From Candidatus Hydrothermota bacterium (GTDB lineage Bacteria > Hydrothermota > Hydrothermia > B15-G9): DNA of 23,356 bases. Below, one piece after another: positions 17,118 through 23,356 of the stretch. The notes below the pieces were generated by a model. That model was not told where the DNA came from, searched no databases, and was given only the letters and a program-made list of their open reading frames with translations. How positions within the stretch are numbered: the first letter of the stretch is position 1; each line of letters opens with the position of its first letter. Where the stretch lies: contig QNDP01000001.1 of assembly GCA_003645975.1 (NCBI GenBank), positions 1 to 23,356 of the forward strand, in the 5' to 3' direction. The translations under genes were made by a program, and so were the position numbers.

Positions 17118-18491
17118 TTAGAATGAGATTATAGCTTTCAACCTCACACCATCAAACTCCGGTTCGTAACGACAAACGCCGCCGGAGCACACCAGCTCCC
17201 TCCTCTGTTTGCCCACTGTGAGATTAAGTTGAACTATATCAAAAACTTGTGTGAAAACATCCAACTTAGTCCAAGTGCCTGTTGAATCGCCACTTCGGTT
17301 CTGAAAAGTGGCCACAACGGTCAGCATCTCAACAGGCGACCAGCTCAGTGAAAGATCGGTGTCGAGATAACTTGCCTCGTGCCCGTCGAGTCTATGACGC
17401 ACAAGTGTCGAAATTTCGATGTCATGCGGAACAAACCACTTGGATTTCACAGATTTCTCGATCCGATCATGAATCCCGGCCGACCAGGCCTCTCGGATGT
17501 CCGCATATTCCAAATCGATCGTGAGTTTATCCGACGAAATCTCCAAAAAATGGTCGTAAATCCAGCCCCTTTTGCCTGCAAACTCACCTCTTGTAACCGA
17601 AAACTGGCTGTTCAACCTGATATTTTCGATCAAATGACTGAGCGACAAAGAATAAGCCGTTTCGTCCCTGCCGTCGTTCAGATAGATTCCCATGTGATTG
17701 CATGTCGGCGGGAGCATGTAGTCATGTCCGAAACGGTTCATCCGCTCAAAATCGACGGTTGCATTGAAGCCCGAAGGATCGGCATAGGCGATCCCAAGAT
17801 AAATGGCATAACCAGTTGTGTCCCTGTAATATGTCCTGTTCCAGCCGCTCCGAAATGCGCATTCTGTGTAAAAAGCCAAATTCCCCTTGTAAGCCCCGCC
17901 GAAGACCGAGACGAAATCGGTGTGGTGCTTTTTGTCCATCAAAGTCTTTGGGTAATTGAGCCGCATGTAGCCGCTACCAAGTTCGACCGTAAGTCCAGCC
18001 GAAATCAAGCGCTCAAACTCGGCGGAACCGCCCCAGATCACTTCGGCAGTGTCGTTTCTCAGGTCGTAGAACACATAGGATCGAGGTTTGCCCCAGAACG
18101 CCTTCAGCCTAAACGGAGCAATTTGGATGTTCGTGATGAACCCGTTGACGAACCGGTCGAGGAATGCCGACTCCTCCTCGCCAGCGTAAAGCAGAAACCC
18201 GCGCCCGATGTTGTCCGTAAAGGTTCCAACTCGTATGCTCGCAACGCTGTAAGTTCCTTCGAGCCAATATTTTTGCAGCTTCTTCAGTGTGTCAAAAGGC
18301 GCATTGGTGTCCGGGATATAGGCGTGATATTCGAGGCCGCCGCCCAGCGAATAGACATCACCGAAATAGCTGAAGTTCAAGTTAGTTTTGTTTATCAACC
18401 AGTCCTCGCCGGTTTTGAGATGCCAAAACTCAAAATTTTCCCATCCACCAAAACTGAATTGGGCTAAGATGGTCAAAATCAAGAGATTCAT
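17118..18491 (-). CDS. Predicted outer-membrane beta-barrel protein (DUF6029-like)
   Basis: The 457-residue protein has a short hydrophobic signal (LLILTILAQFSFG) and then many alternating polar/hydrophobic strands with frequent aromatic residues. It ends in ...VRLKAIISF, a C-terminal phenylalanine typical of outer-membrane barrels. The opening (WENFEFWHLKTG, then NIGRGFLLYAGEEE) resembles, from memory, the uncharacterised family annotated DUF6029 in Bacteroidota; this needs a search. Its ATG overlaps the stop of the upstream Omp28-like gene by four bases, so the two are translationally coupled and probably work together in the outer membrane. Two cysteines close to each other near the C-terminus (ELVCSGGVCRYE) could form a disulfide. 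Substrate and role are unknown. Confidence 0.72.
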   Translation of the reverse strand: MNLLILTILAQFSFGGWENFEFWHLKTGEDWLINKTNLNFSYFGDVYSLGGGLEYHAYIPDTNAPFDTLKKLQKYWLEGTYSVASIRVGTFTDNIGRGFLLYAGEEESAFLDRFVNGFITNIQIAPFRLKAFWGKPRSYVFYDLRNDTAEVIWGGSAEFERLISAGLTVELGSGYMRLNYPKTLMDKKHHTDFVSVFGGAYKGNLAFYTECAFRSGWNRTYYRDTTGYAIYLGIAYADPSGFNATVDFERMNRFGHDYMLPPTCNHMGIYLNDGRDETAYSLSLSHLIENIRLNSQFSVTRGEFAGKRGWIYDHFLEISSDKLTIDLEYADIREAWSAGIHDRIEKSVKSKWFVPHDIEISTLVRHRLDGHEASYLDTDLSLSWSPVEMLTVVATFQNRSGDSTGTWTKLDVFTQVFDIVQLNLTVGKQRRELVCSGGVCRYEPEFDGVRLKAIISF

Positions 18492-19594
18492 TGCGCGACT
18501 ATCCTGATTTTTGCCGAGTCGGCCGCCGTCGGAGAGCTCTTGGCCGTCGCCCTCACCGTCAACTCCGTGCTGTCAACTGTCGCTGCATAGACCTCCACAG
18601 TGATGTCGATCGAGTCATCGGGTGCAAGCATGGATGTCCAACCGATCGAATCCGGCAGGCAAACCGGGCCGACGCACAGCGTTTTGAACCATCCCCCTGG
18701 GAGTTCGCCGCTGACAACAACTTGAAATGAATCGGGCTCGTAACCGACATTTTTCAACCACATGGGCACATAGACCATATTTCCATGAGTTGTCAAAAAA
18801 AGCGTGTCCTGTGAGATAAGTTCTGGGCGCCCGCCGGTCGAAGCCGTGTCCTGTGCCAATTGACGCCATTCGATCATAGCTGCCTGTTCGACCTCTCGTG
18901 TTGCATCGTCCTGGACAAAGACGACAAAGGCGATGTTCTCGGCCGTCCAGTCGGGTTGAATTTCAAACGGGACTGCGATAGTGTCGGACTTCGCTGTGAG
19001 TGGGATGCCGTTGGCGTCGGGCAGGAATCTTCTGAGGACGAAGTTGTAAGTTTCGCCTTCAAATTCCAATCCCGACTCGACAAGGGCTATGCGGAGCGTT
19101 TTGCCAGAATAACTTCCGTCCAATACGATATTGAGTTCGCCTGTGAATTCGCCTCTGTGGCCGTTCAGTTCGATTTTGACATTGGAACCGATCGCTATGC
19201 GCGAATCCAACTGATTTTCCCAGCCTTCGATGTCTCTGATGCCCTCGTTCTCCATGACACCGTCGAAAATGGTGTAAGGATAGCCATGAGTTGAGCTTCC
19301 GAAATAGAAACCTTCACGGTTGCGGATTTCGTCTCCTGCCGGGAGTCCGCTGAACGGATCGAGTGGGTTGTAAAGTGGGGAATGGTATTTGATTGCGACG
19401 GCTTTACCCATATCGACCATGCTGTCGGCGAATGCATCGGCCATCGGGCAGTTTTCACAATAGACATTGGTGAACAGTTCTATCAGGACGGTGCGATGAA
19501 ACTCACCGGATTCGTTTTCGCCGCCTTCGTCCTCCTTCTGACAGCTTCCGAGAATAGCTATCAGCACAATGATCAGCAAAGACTTATACCTCAT
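18488..19594 (-). CDS. Omp28-like lipoprotein with CxxC site
   Basis: Lipoprotein of 368 residues resembling the Omp28-related family of Bacteroidota. The signal peptide runs MRYKSLLIIVLIAILGSC, with lipidated cysteine C18. A thioredoxin-like segment follows, with ELFTNVYCENCPMADAFADSM containing C46-x-x-C49, then KYHSPLYNPLDPFS and YPYTIFDGV, all characteristic of the family. Beta-rich Ig-like segments fill the C-terminal half. The frame is open to 19657, but the ATG at 19594 has GGAGG at proper spacing and begins the signal peptide. Its stop overlaps the next gene's start by four bases. The CxxC suggests a redox or metal-linked role in the periplasm, which is inference; Omp28 has no established biochemical function that I know. 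Confidence 0.85.
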   Translation of the reverse strand: MRYKSLLIIVLIAILGSCQKEDEGGENESGEFHRTVLIELFTNVYCENCPMADAFADSMVDMGKAVAIKYHSPLYNPLDPFSGLPAGDEIRNREGFYFGSSTHGYPYTIFDGVMENEGIRDIEGWENQLDSRIAIGSNVKIELNGHRGEFTGELNIVLDGSYSGKTLRIALVESGLEFEGETYNFVLRRFLPDANGIPLTAKSDTIAVPFEIQPDWTAENIAFVVFVQDDATREVEQAAMIEWRQLAQDTASTGGRPELISQDTLFLTTHGNMVYVPMWLKNVGYEPDSFQVVVSGELPGGWFKTLCVGPVCLPDSIGWTSMLAPDDSIDITVEVYAATVDSTELTVRATAKSSPTAADSAKIRIVAQ

Positions 19595-19733
19595 GGGATA
19601 CCTCCGATTTGGAATGACTTTGAATTCGAGGGCAAGCTTTAAGGAATTGTCGGTCAAAATTCAACAGCATCGCAAACTGGATCAAACCTAACGGAGTTTA
19701 AATTTTTGAATATCAAAGAATTGGACGACCGAT

Positions 19734-20618
19734 CTATTTCGAGAATCCGAGTTTTGCCAGCAAGGCCTTCGGCTTCACCCTGTTGAGCGAAAAGCCGAGC
19801 TCGTCTGGTGTGAAGCCCATCGCAAGGCCAAGCAGTTGCGAATAGTAAATCACTGGCAATTTGTATTTTACATTGAAGGTCTTTTCGATTTTCTTCTGAT
19901 TGCCCTCGAACATGACCGAACAGAACGGGCAGATGGAGATAATCGCATCTGCTCCTGCTTCCTTAGCGCCGTCGAGCTTCTTTTTGGCCATCGAATAGGC
20001 CGTCTGCTCGCGCACGCCGAGCACGCCACCGCCGCAACAGTAATGTTTGTGCCTGTGCGGAATAGGCTCTGCGCCTGTAACTCTGACAAGCTCGTCCAGC
20101 GATTTCGGGTCTTCAGGGTCGTCAAATTCGCCGTAAGCCTCTTTGGGACGGACAAAGTGGCAGCCGTAGTGTGGCGCAACACGGAGTTCATGCAAAGGCC
20201 TTTTGATGAAGTTCTTGAGGTTGTCAAGGCCAAAGTCCTCGTAGAGTATCCTCGCGAAATGCTTGACCTGAACCTTGCCTTCGTAGCGAAGTCCAAAGAG
20301 GTTCTCGAGTTTGGAGTTTATCCGCTCCTTGAGTTCCGGATTGTGGTCGAGTTCATGCTTGGCCTCCGCCATCGTAACAGTGCATGCATTGCAAAGTGTG
20401 AGGATGGGCAATCCTTTTGCTTCGGCAAGTGCCAAGTTTCGAGCGGTCATAAGGATAGACGCTTCATGGCTTATCGACTTCAGTGGAAAACCACAGCAGG
20501 TGAATTCGGGGATGTCAACAAGTTCAATGCCAAGAGAGGACAACACCTTACGGGCAGATATTTCGTAGTTCAAGCCGCGCACCGGGATAGTGCATCCGAT
20601 AAAAATTGCGTATTTCAT
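19734..20618 (-). CDS. hdrB: HdrB-like heterodisulfide reductase subunit
   Basis: HdrB-type protein that carries non-cubane 4Fe-4S clusters in two CCG domains and reduces disulfides in Hdr complexes. The 294-residue protein has two complete motifs: C9, C41-C42, C76, C79, and C153, C194-C195, C230, C233. Both fit CX(31-40)CCX(33-36)CXXC, so the catalytic centre looks intact. The ATG follows the hdrC stop by two bases and its ribosome site GAAGGAG lies inside the hdrC end, so the subunits are made together. No HdrA follows; the next genes are an Omp28-like lipoprotein and barrel. The true substrate in a bacterium (heterodisulfide or another thiol/disulfide) cannot be inferred. Related pairs include the TfrB-type and DsrK-type proteins. 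Confidence 0.92.
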   Translation of the reverse strand: MKYAIFIGCTIPVRGLNYEISARKVLSSLGIELVDIPEFTCCGFPLKSISHEASILMTARNLALAEAKGLPILTLCNACTVTMAEAKHELDHNPELKERINSKLENLFGLRYEGKVQVKHFARILYEDFGLDNLKNFIKRPLHELRVAPHYGCHFVRPKEAYGEFDDPEDPKSLDELVRVTGAEPIPHRHKHYCCGGGVLGVREQTAYSMAKKKLDGAKEAGADAIISICPFCSVMFEGNQKKIEKTFNVKYKLPVIYYSQLLGLAMGFTPDELGFSLNRVKPKALLAKLGFSK

Positions 20619-20620
20619 GC

Positions 20621-21139
20621 CTATTCTCCTTCTTTTTTCAACAGTTTATCAAGACCTTCTGCTTCAATAATTTTTTGCGCTATCTCGGCAGTCGTTGACT
20701 GCTCAATTGGAGGTAATCCGTATTTTTGGCGTTTCTTGTTGTCAAATTCGGTCACCTCATAGATGTTACCGAGTTTGTAAATGAAATCGAGCTGGGCAGT
20801 GAACGAAGGGTGGATGAAGCCTTCACGGACAGCGATGTTTCGGATTGCGGTCATCAGGTCGGTGATCTTGACGCCCTGTGGACAGCGCTGTTGACAGAGA
20901 TAGCAACCCGAGCAGAGCCATACAAACTCCTCTTTGAGAACAGCCTCCTTCATGCCATAGAGCGCCATTCTGATTATTCTGCGAGGATTGTAGAAGGCAT
21001 CGACGAGCGTAACCGGACAGGAAGCGGTGCAGGTTCCGCAGGCGAAGCAGGCGGTTATCATCTCACCGCCGGGCTCCTTCATGATCTCATATTTAAATTT
21101 TGGGTCAAGCTCCGAAACTTTTATTATCTCCTTGCTCAT
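20621..21139 (-). CDS. hdrC: HdrC-like 4Fe-4S ferredoxin subunit
   Basis: Electron-transfer subunit with two 4Fe-4S clusters that feeds HdrB. The 172-residue protein has cluster motifs C31-x2-C34-x2-C37-x3-C41-P and C76-x2-C79-x2-C82-x3-C86-P, as in HdrC. The frame is open back to 21268, but that part crosses a consensus promoter; the ATG at 21139 has GGAGGT seven bases upstream and gives the standard N-terminus. hdrB starts two bases after its stop. The promoter directly upstream means hdrCB can be expressed without the radical SAM gene, which ends 116 bases earlier. No HdrA or flavin subunit is in the window. Confidence 0.92.
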   Translation of the reverse strand: MSKEIIKVSELDPKFKYEIMKEPGGEMITACFACGTCTASCPVTLVDAFYNPRRIIRMALYGMKEAVLKEEFVWLCSGCYLCQQRCPQGVKITDLMTAIRNIAVREGFIHPSFTAQLDFIYKLGNIYEVTEFDNKKRQKYGLPPIEQSTTAEIAQKIIEAEGLDKLLKKEGE

Positions 21140-21157
21140 GTTTGACCTCCGCAGCGG

Positions 21158-21186
21158 ATTATAGCATAGACCAAAAAATATTGCAA
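21158..21186 (-). promoter_or_regulatory. hdrC-hdrB promoter
   Basis: On the minus strand TTGCAA (21181-21186) and TATAAT (21158-21163) are separated by 17 bases, and a TG one base before the -10 box makes it an extended -10. Transcription would start about 12 bases before the ATG, so the leader is barely longer than the ribosome site. A second TATAAT lies upstream at 21212-21217 with a poor -35. Confidence 0.75.
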
Positions 21187-21220
21187 TTTGAAGTGAATTG
21201 AAAGGATTTGAATTATAGAG

Positions 21221-21253
21221 GCAAACAGTGTTTTCATTCATGCTTCTGTTTGC
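21221..21253 (-). repeat. Stem-loop just after the radical SAM gene
   Basis: GCAAACAG (21221-21228) and CTGTTTGC (21246-21253) form a perfect eight-base stem with a 17-base loop, starting one base past the radical SAM stop. No T-run follows, so it is more likely an mRNA-end stabiliser or an operator near the hdrC promoter than an intrinsic terminator. Confidence 0.5.
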
Positions 21254-21254
21254 A

Positions 21255-22265
21255 TCAAGTCCAAACACCGGCTATCTTCGTGCCACAGTAAGGGCATTTG
21301 CCATCCGATGTTATTTTGTTTTCCATGACCGAGAAGCCCCACCGCCTTATCAACTTACGATGACAGTTCGGACAAACCGTGTCCTCACTCTCTCCGGGCA
21401 CATTCCCGACATAGATGTATTTCAGGCCGACCTCATAACCTATGTCTCTGGCGCGCAAGAGGGTCTCCAGCGGCGTCGGCGGGACAAACCGCATTTTGTA
21501 GTGGGGATAAAACCGTGAGACATGCCATGGCGTATCTTCGCCCAACTCGTTTTTTATGAAATCCGCAACCGCTCTAAGTTCGTCCTCGCGATCGTTGTAG
21601 CCCGGAACCACCAATGTGGTAACTTCCAGCCAGATGCCAAGTTCTTTGAAAACTTTTATGGAGTCGAGGAGTTCGCTCAGCCGTGCACCGATATAGCGGG
21701 AGTAAAACTCGCGATTCATTCCCTTCAGATCGACATTGGCACCGTCGAGATAGGGAGAGATGGCCTCCAGTGCGTCCCTCGTGATGTAACCGTTTGTTAC
21801 GAAAACATTTTTGATCCCACGCTCATGCGCAAGTTTGGCCATGTCATAGGCATATTCGTAAAAAACAGTCGGTTCCGTGTAGGTGTAGGCTATGACCTCG
21901 CAGTTGTGCTGCTCGGCAAGCTCGACAGCGGTTTCGGGCGGAAGGTCATAACCCTCGATCTGCGTCGGTTGAGATATGTCCCAGTTCTGACAGAACTTGC
22001 ACCTAAAATTGCAACCGACTGTGGCTATCGAAAACGCCCGTGCACCAGGCAAAAAGTGAAATAGAGGCTTCTTTTCTATCGGATCGATATGCACAGCTAT
22101 TGGTTTGCCATAAACCAGAGTGTAGAGTTTGCCGCCTATGTTCTTGCGGACTTTGCAGATGCCGATCTGACCGTCTCGAAGGATACACCGATGACGACAA
22201 AGTTCACATCTGACCTTACCATCGCCCAATTTTGTGTAGAACATTGCTTCTTTGATGTTTTCCAT
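21255..22265 (-). CDS. AmmeMemoRadiSam system radical SAM enzyme
   Basis: Radical SAM enzyme of the type that co-occurs with Memo and AMMECR1. The 336-residue protein has the cluster motif CNFRCKFC (CX3CX2C) after GARAFSIATVG, and the typical family features ISQPTQIEGYDLPPE, TEPTVFYEYAYD and PWHVSRFYPHYKM. Extra cysteines occur at the N-terminus (CELCRHRC and GIC) and in two CxxC pairs near the C-terminus (CPNC, CPYC), so further metal sites are likely. The frame runs to a GTG at 22334, but a -10 box overlaps that point; the ATG at 22265 (or TTG at 22268) follows a GAGGTG ribosome site. It is the most upstream gene of the long minus-strand run. Its probable partner, the Memo-AMMECR1 fusion, lies about 11.4 kb downstream. 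Confidence 0.94.
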   Translation of the reverse strand: MENIKEAMFYTKLGDGKVRCELCRHRCILRDGQIGICKVRKNIGGKLYTLVYGKPIAVHIDPIEKKPLFHFLPGARAFSIATVGCNFRCKFCQNWDISQPTQIEGYDLPPETAVELAEQHNCEVIAYTYTEPTVFYEYAYDMAKLAHERGIKNVFVTNGYITRDALEAISPYLDGANVDLKGMNREFYSRYIGARLSELLDSIKVFKELGIWLEVTTLVVPGYNDREDELRAVADFIKNELGEDTPWHVSRFYPHYKMRFVPPTPLETLLRARDIGYEVGLKYIYVGNVPGESEDTVCPNCHRKLIRRWGFSVMENKITSDGKCPYCGTKIAGVWT

Positions 22266-22325
22266 CAATGCATCACCACCTCTGTGATTTTTTCGGATTT
22301 GTGCACCGTTCAACAAAACATTTTT

Positions 22326-22331
22326 ATTATA
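22326..22331 (-). promoter_or_regulatory. -10 box for the radical SAM gene
   Basis: TATAAT on the minus strand, about 60 bases upstream of the likely ATG at 22265; the matching -35 region is weak. Its position argues against the longer reading that would start at 22334. Confidence 0.45.
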
Positions 22332-22374
22332 CACGACTTCGGCGATCCATCGATTCGGACGGAAGTTTGAAAGT

Positions 22375-22483
22375 TAACAGTTTCCTCTCTTCCTTAGCTT
22401 TCTGGATAGGAGACACGGTTATAGCCATGAGCGCCTTTGTGCTTGTATTTATCCTTGACAAGGTTAAAAATGTAAAAAGTTGA
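22375..22483 (+). pseudogene. Possible membrane-protein C-terminal remnant (LspA-like, very tentative)
   Basis: The plus-strand frame encodes a hydrophobic tail containing FWIGDTVIAMSAFVLVFIL and ending KNVKS before a TGA. The FxxxDTVI spacing resembles the FNxAD catalytic end of signal peptidase II, but the key asparagine is tryptophan here, and no further LspA motifs precede it. It may be chance. Confidence 0.12.
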
Positions 22484-22523
22484 TAAAATCAAAGTAGGGG
22501 AGCGGACAGAAAAATAAACAATG

Positions 22524-22535
22524 CCAACATGTTGG
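22524..22535. promoter_or_regulatory. 12-base palindrome upstream of the edge gene
   Basis: CCAACATGTTGG is a perfect palindrome 44 bases before the edge gene's ATG, a common placement for a dimeric repressor site. No known regulator motif is recognised. Confidence 0.3.
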
Positions 22536-22578
22536 GAATCACTTAACGGGGTCTATTTTAGGAAGGAGGTTATGAGTC

Positions 22579-23356
22579 ATGAGGATAAAAAACAAAATCT
22601 TGTTCATTACTATTGTGATTTTAGCTTCGGCATCTGGCTTGATTGGCCGGAAATATCTTCAAGGAGAAAAAGAAATAATTTCTACGAACGGAACAGTGAG
22701 ATATATTCCTTTAGAGGGAGGATTCTATGGGATTGAAACTGATAAAGGTGAAAAATATCTACCTTTCAATTTGCCTGACGAGTTTAAAAAGGATGGATTA
22801 AGAGTTTGGTTTAAAGCAAAACCCAAAGAGGCTGCTACATTTCACATGTGGGGAAAACCGGTTGAGATTTTGGAGATCAAGTCTATCGAGAAGATGCAAG
22901 ATCCTTCCCAAATAAAAGTCGCAATCCTTTATGAAAGAATAACAGATGGGCTTTATCATCCCTCAAGAATAAGAACTTACGAAGATTTGGTAAAGATTTT
23001 AAAAGAAACAAATCCTGATTTAGTTTTTAGAATCTGGTGGAGATGGACTCCAACTCCTGAGTCGCTTCCTTCAAATACTCCTATATATCAGGCAGGACAT
23101 ACCTATCAACAGCTTGAAGAAACATTAAGAAAACTCAAAAGAGATTTCCCAGAAATTAGGTGTTGGTTTGGAGCAATTCCTACTCAGAGAATTAACTTTA
23201 AAGAAAGAGACCCAATAACGGGAAAAATCTACTCTCAAGAAGAAACCCGGCAAATGGCCTTAGATCCTCAAAAATGGGGAATTAATTTCTCAAAAGAAAG
23301 ACTCCAAAAATTAGCTCAGAAAAGAGGGACAGGTAGACACGGATATTTTCCAGATG
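22579..23356 (+). CDS. Exported protein of unknown function, 3' end beyond window
   Basis: The frame is open from an ATG to the window edge (259 codons, no stop). AGGAGGT lies eight bases upstream, an ideal ribosome site. The N-terminus is basic, then hydrophobic (ILFITIVILASASGLIG): a signal peptide or anchor. Residues about 38-101 form a beta-rich module with LEGGFYGIETDKGEKY, LPFNLPDEF and MWGKPVEILEI; from memory, similar modules occur in archaeal and bacterial exported proteins, but I cannot name it. From about 110, VAILYERITDGLYHPSRIRT and LVFRIWWRW suggest the first strands of a TIM-barrel-like enzyme (inference). The gene is distinctly AT-rich and 16 of its 18 arginine codons are AGA or AGG, unlike neighbours that use many CGN codons, which suggests horizontal transfer. 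Confidence 0.85.
   Translation, partial: MRIKNKILFITIVILASASGLIGRKYLQGEKEIISTNGTVRYIPLEGGFYGIETDKGEKYLPFNLPDEFKKDGLRVWFKAKPKEAATFHMWGKPVEILEIKSIEKMQDPSQIKVAILYERITDGLYHPSRIRTYEDLVKILKETNPDLVFRIWWRWTPTPESLPSNTPIYQAGHTYQQLEETLRKLKRDFPEIRCWFGAIPTQRINFKERDPITGKIYSQEETRQMALDPQKWGINFSKERLQKLAQKRGTGRHGYFPD

Larger units (their letters stand above)
22266..22578. other. Gene-free boundary stretch
   Basis: This 313-base divergent gap holds the leader and -10 box of the radical SAM gene, a hydrophobic plus-strand frame that may be a gene remnant (about 22375-22483), a TTGACA at 22455-22460 without a well-spaced -10, a 12-base palindrome (22524-22535) and the ribosome site of the next gene. Composition becomes AT-rich from about 22440. 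Confidence 0.6.

Noticed and set aside
21140..21268. N-terminal extension of HdrC
   Set aside because: It crosses a consensus promoter and a ribosome site that define the start at 21139.
22521..22736. 71-codon plus-strand ORF
   Set aside because: Its internal ATG is one base from the ribosome site, and it is a shadow of the well-started edge gene at 22579.

Overview
The window looks like one chromosomal contig from a Gram-negative-type bacterium outside the well-studied phyla. Signs of an outer membrane are MlaE/MlaF-type lipid-transport proteins, an Omp28-like lipoprotein, a predicted beta-barrel protein and an Asp-box protein ending in a type IX secretion (T9SS)-like sorting domain. Together with HdrB/HdrC-type iron-sulfur proteins and a Memo-AMMECR1 fusion, this points to an FCB-related or candidate-division (WOR-3-like) lineage with an anaerobic lifestyle. 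That placement is inference. No rRNA, tRNA, CRISPR array, transposase or phage gene was seen.

Left part (1-5112). uvrC (minus) diverges from a plus-strand operon: a THEP1-type NTPase, a KtrB/TrkH potassium channel, its KtrA/TrkA regulatory subunit and acpS. Genes in the operon overlap or are a few bases apart. A convergent, gene-free gap (5113-5386) follows.

Middle and right (5387-22265). About 17 kb is entirely minus strand. In transcription order: a radical SAM enzyme of the AmmeMemoRadiSam type, hdrC and hdrB behind a good promoter, an Omp28-like lipoprotein, a beta-barrel protein, a CPA2 cation/proton antiporter, a lipoprotein, ligA, a large exported Asp-box protein, the Memo-AMMECR1 fusion, dnaB, mlaE and mlaF. 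A strong intrinsic terminator lies between the Asp-box gene and the Memo-AMMECR1 gene. A hairpin-bearing intergenic repeat lies between Memo-AMMECR1 and dnaB.

Right edge (22266-23356). A 313-base gene-free stretch leads to a plus-strand gene that runs off the window. This gene is clearly more AT-rich than the rest and uses AGA/AGG for arginine. It encodes an exported protein I cannot name and probably marks the edge of acquired DNA.

The parts most worth a second look are the split AmmeMemoRadiSam set with an export-signal-like N-terminus on the fusion protein, the HdrBC pair lacking HdrA beside the radical SAM gene, the G8 tract and hairpins in the leader of the Asp-box surface protein, the terminator just upstream of Memo-AMMECR1, the repeat-derived open frame with a tiny hydrophobic ORF at the dnaB start, and the AT-rich edge gene. 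I found no clear evidence of a wholly new multi-gene system.
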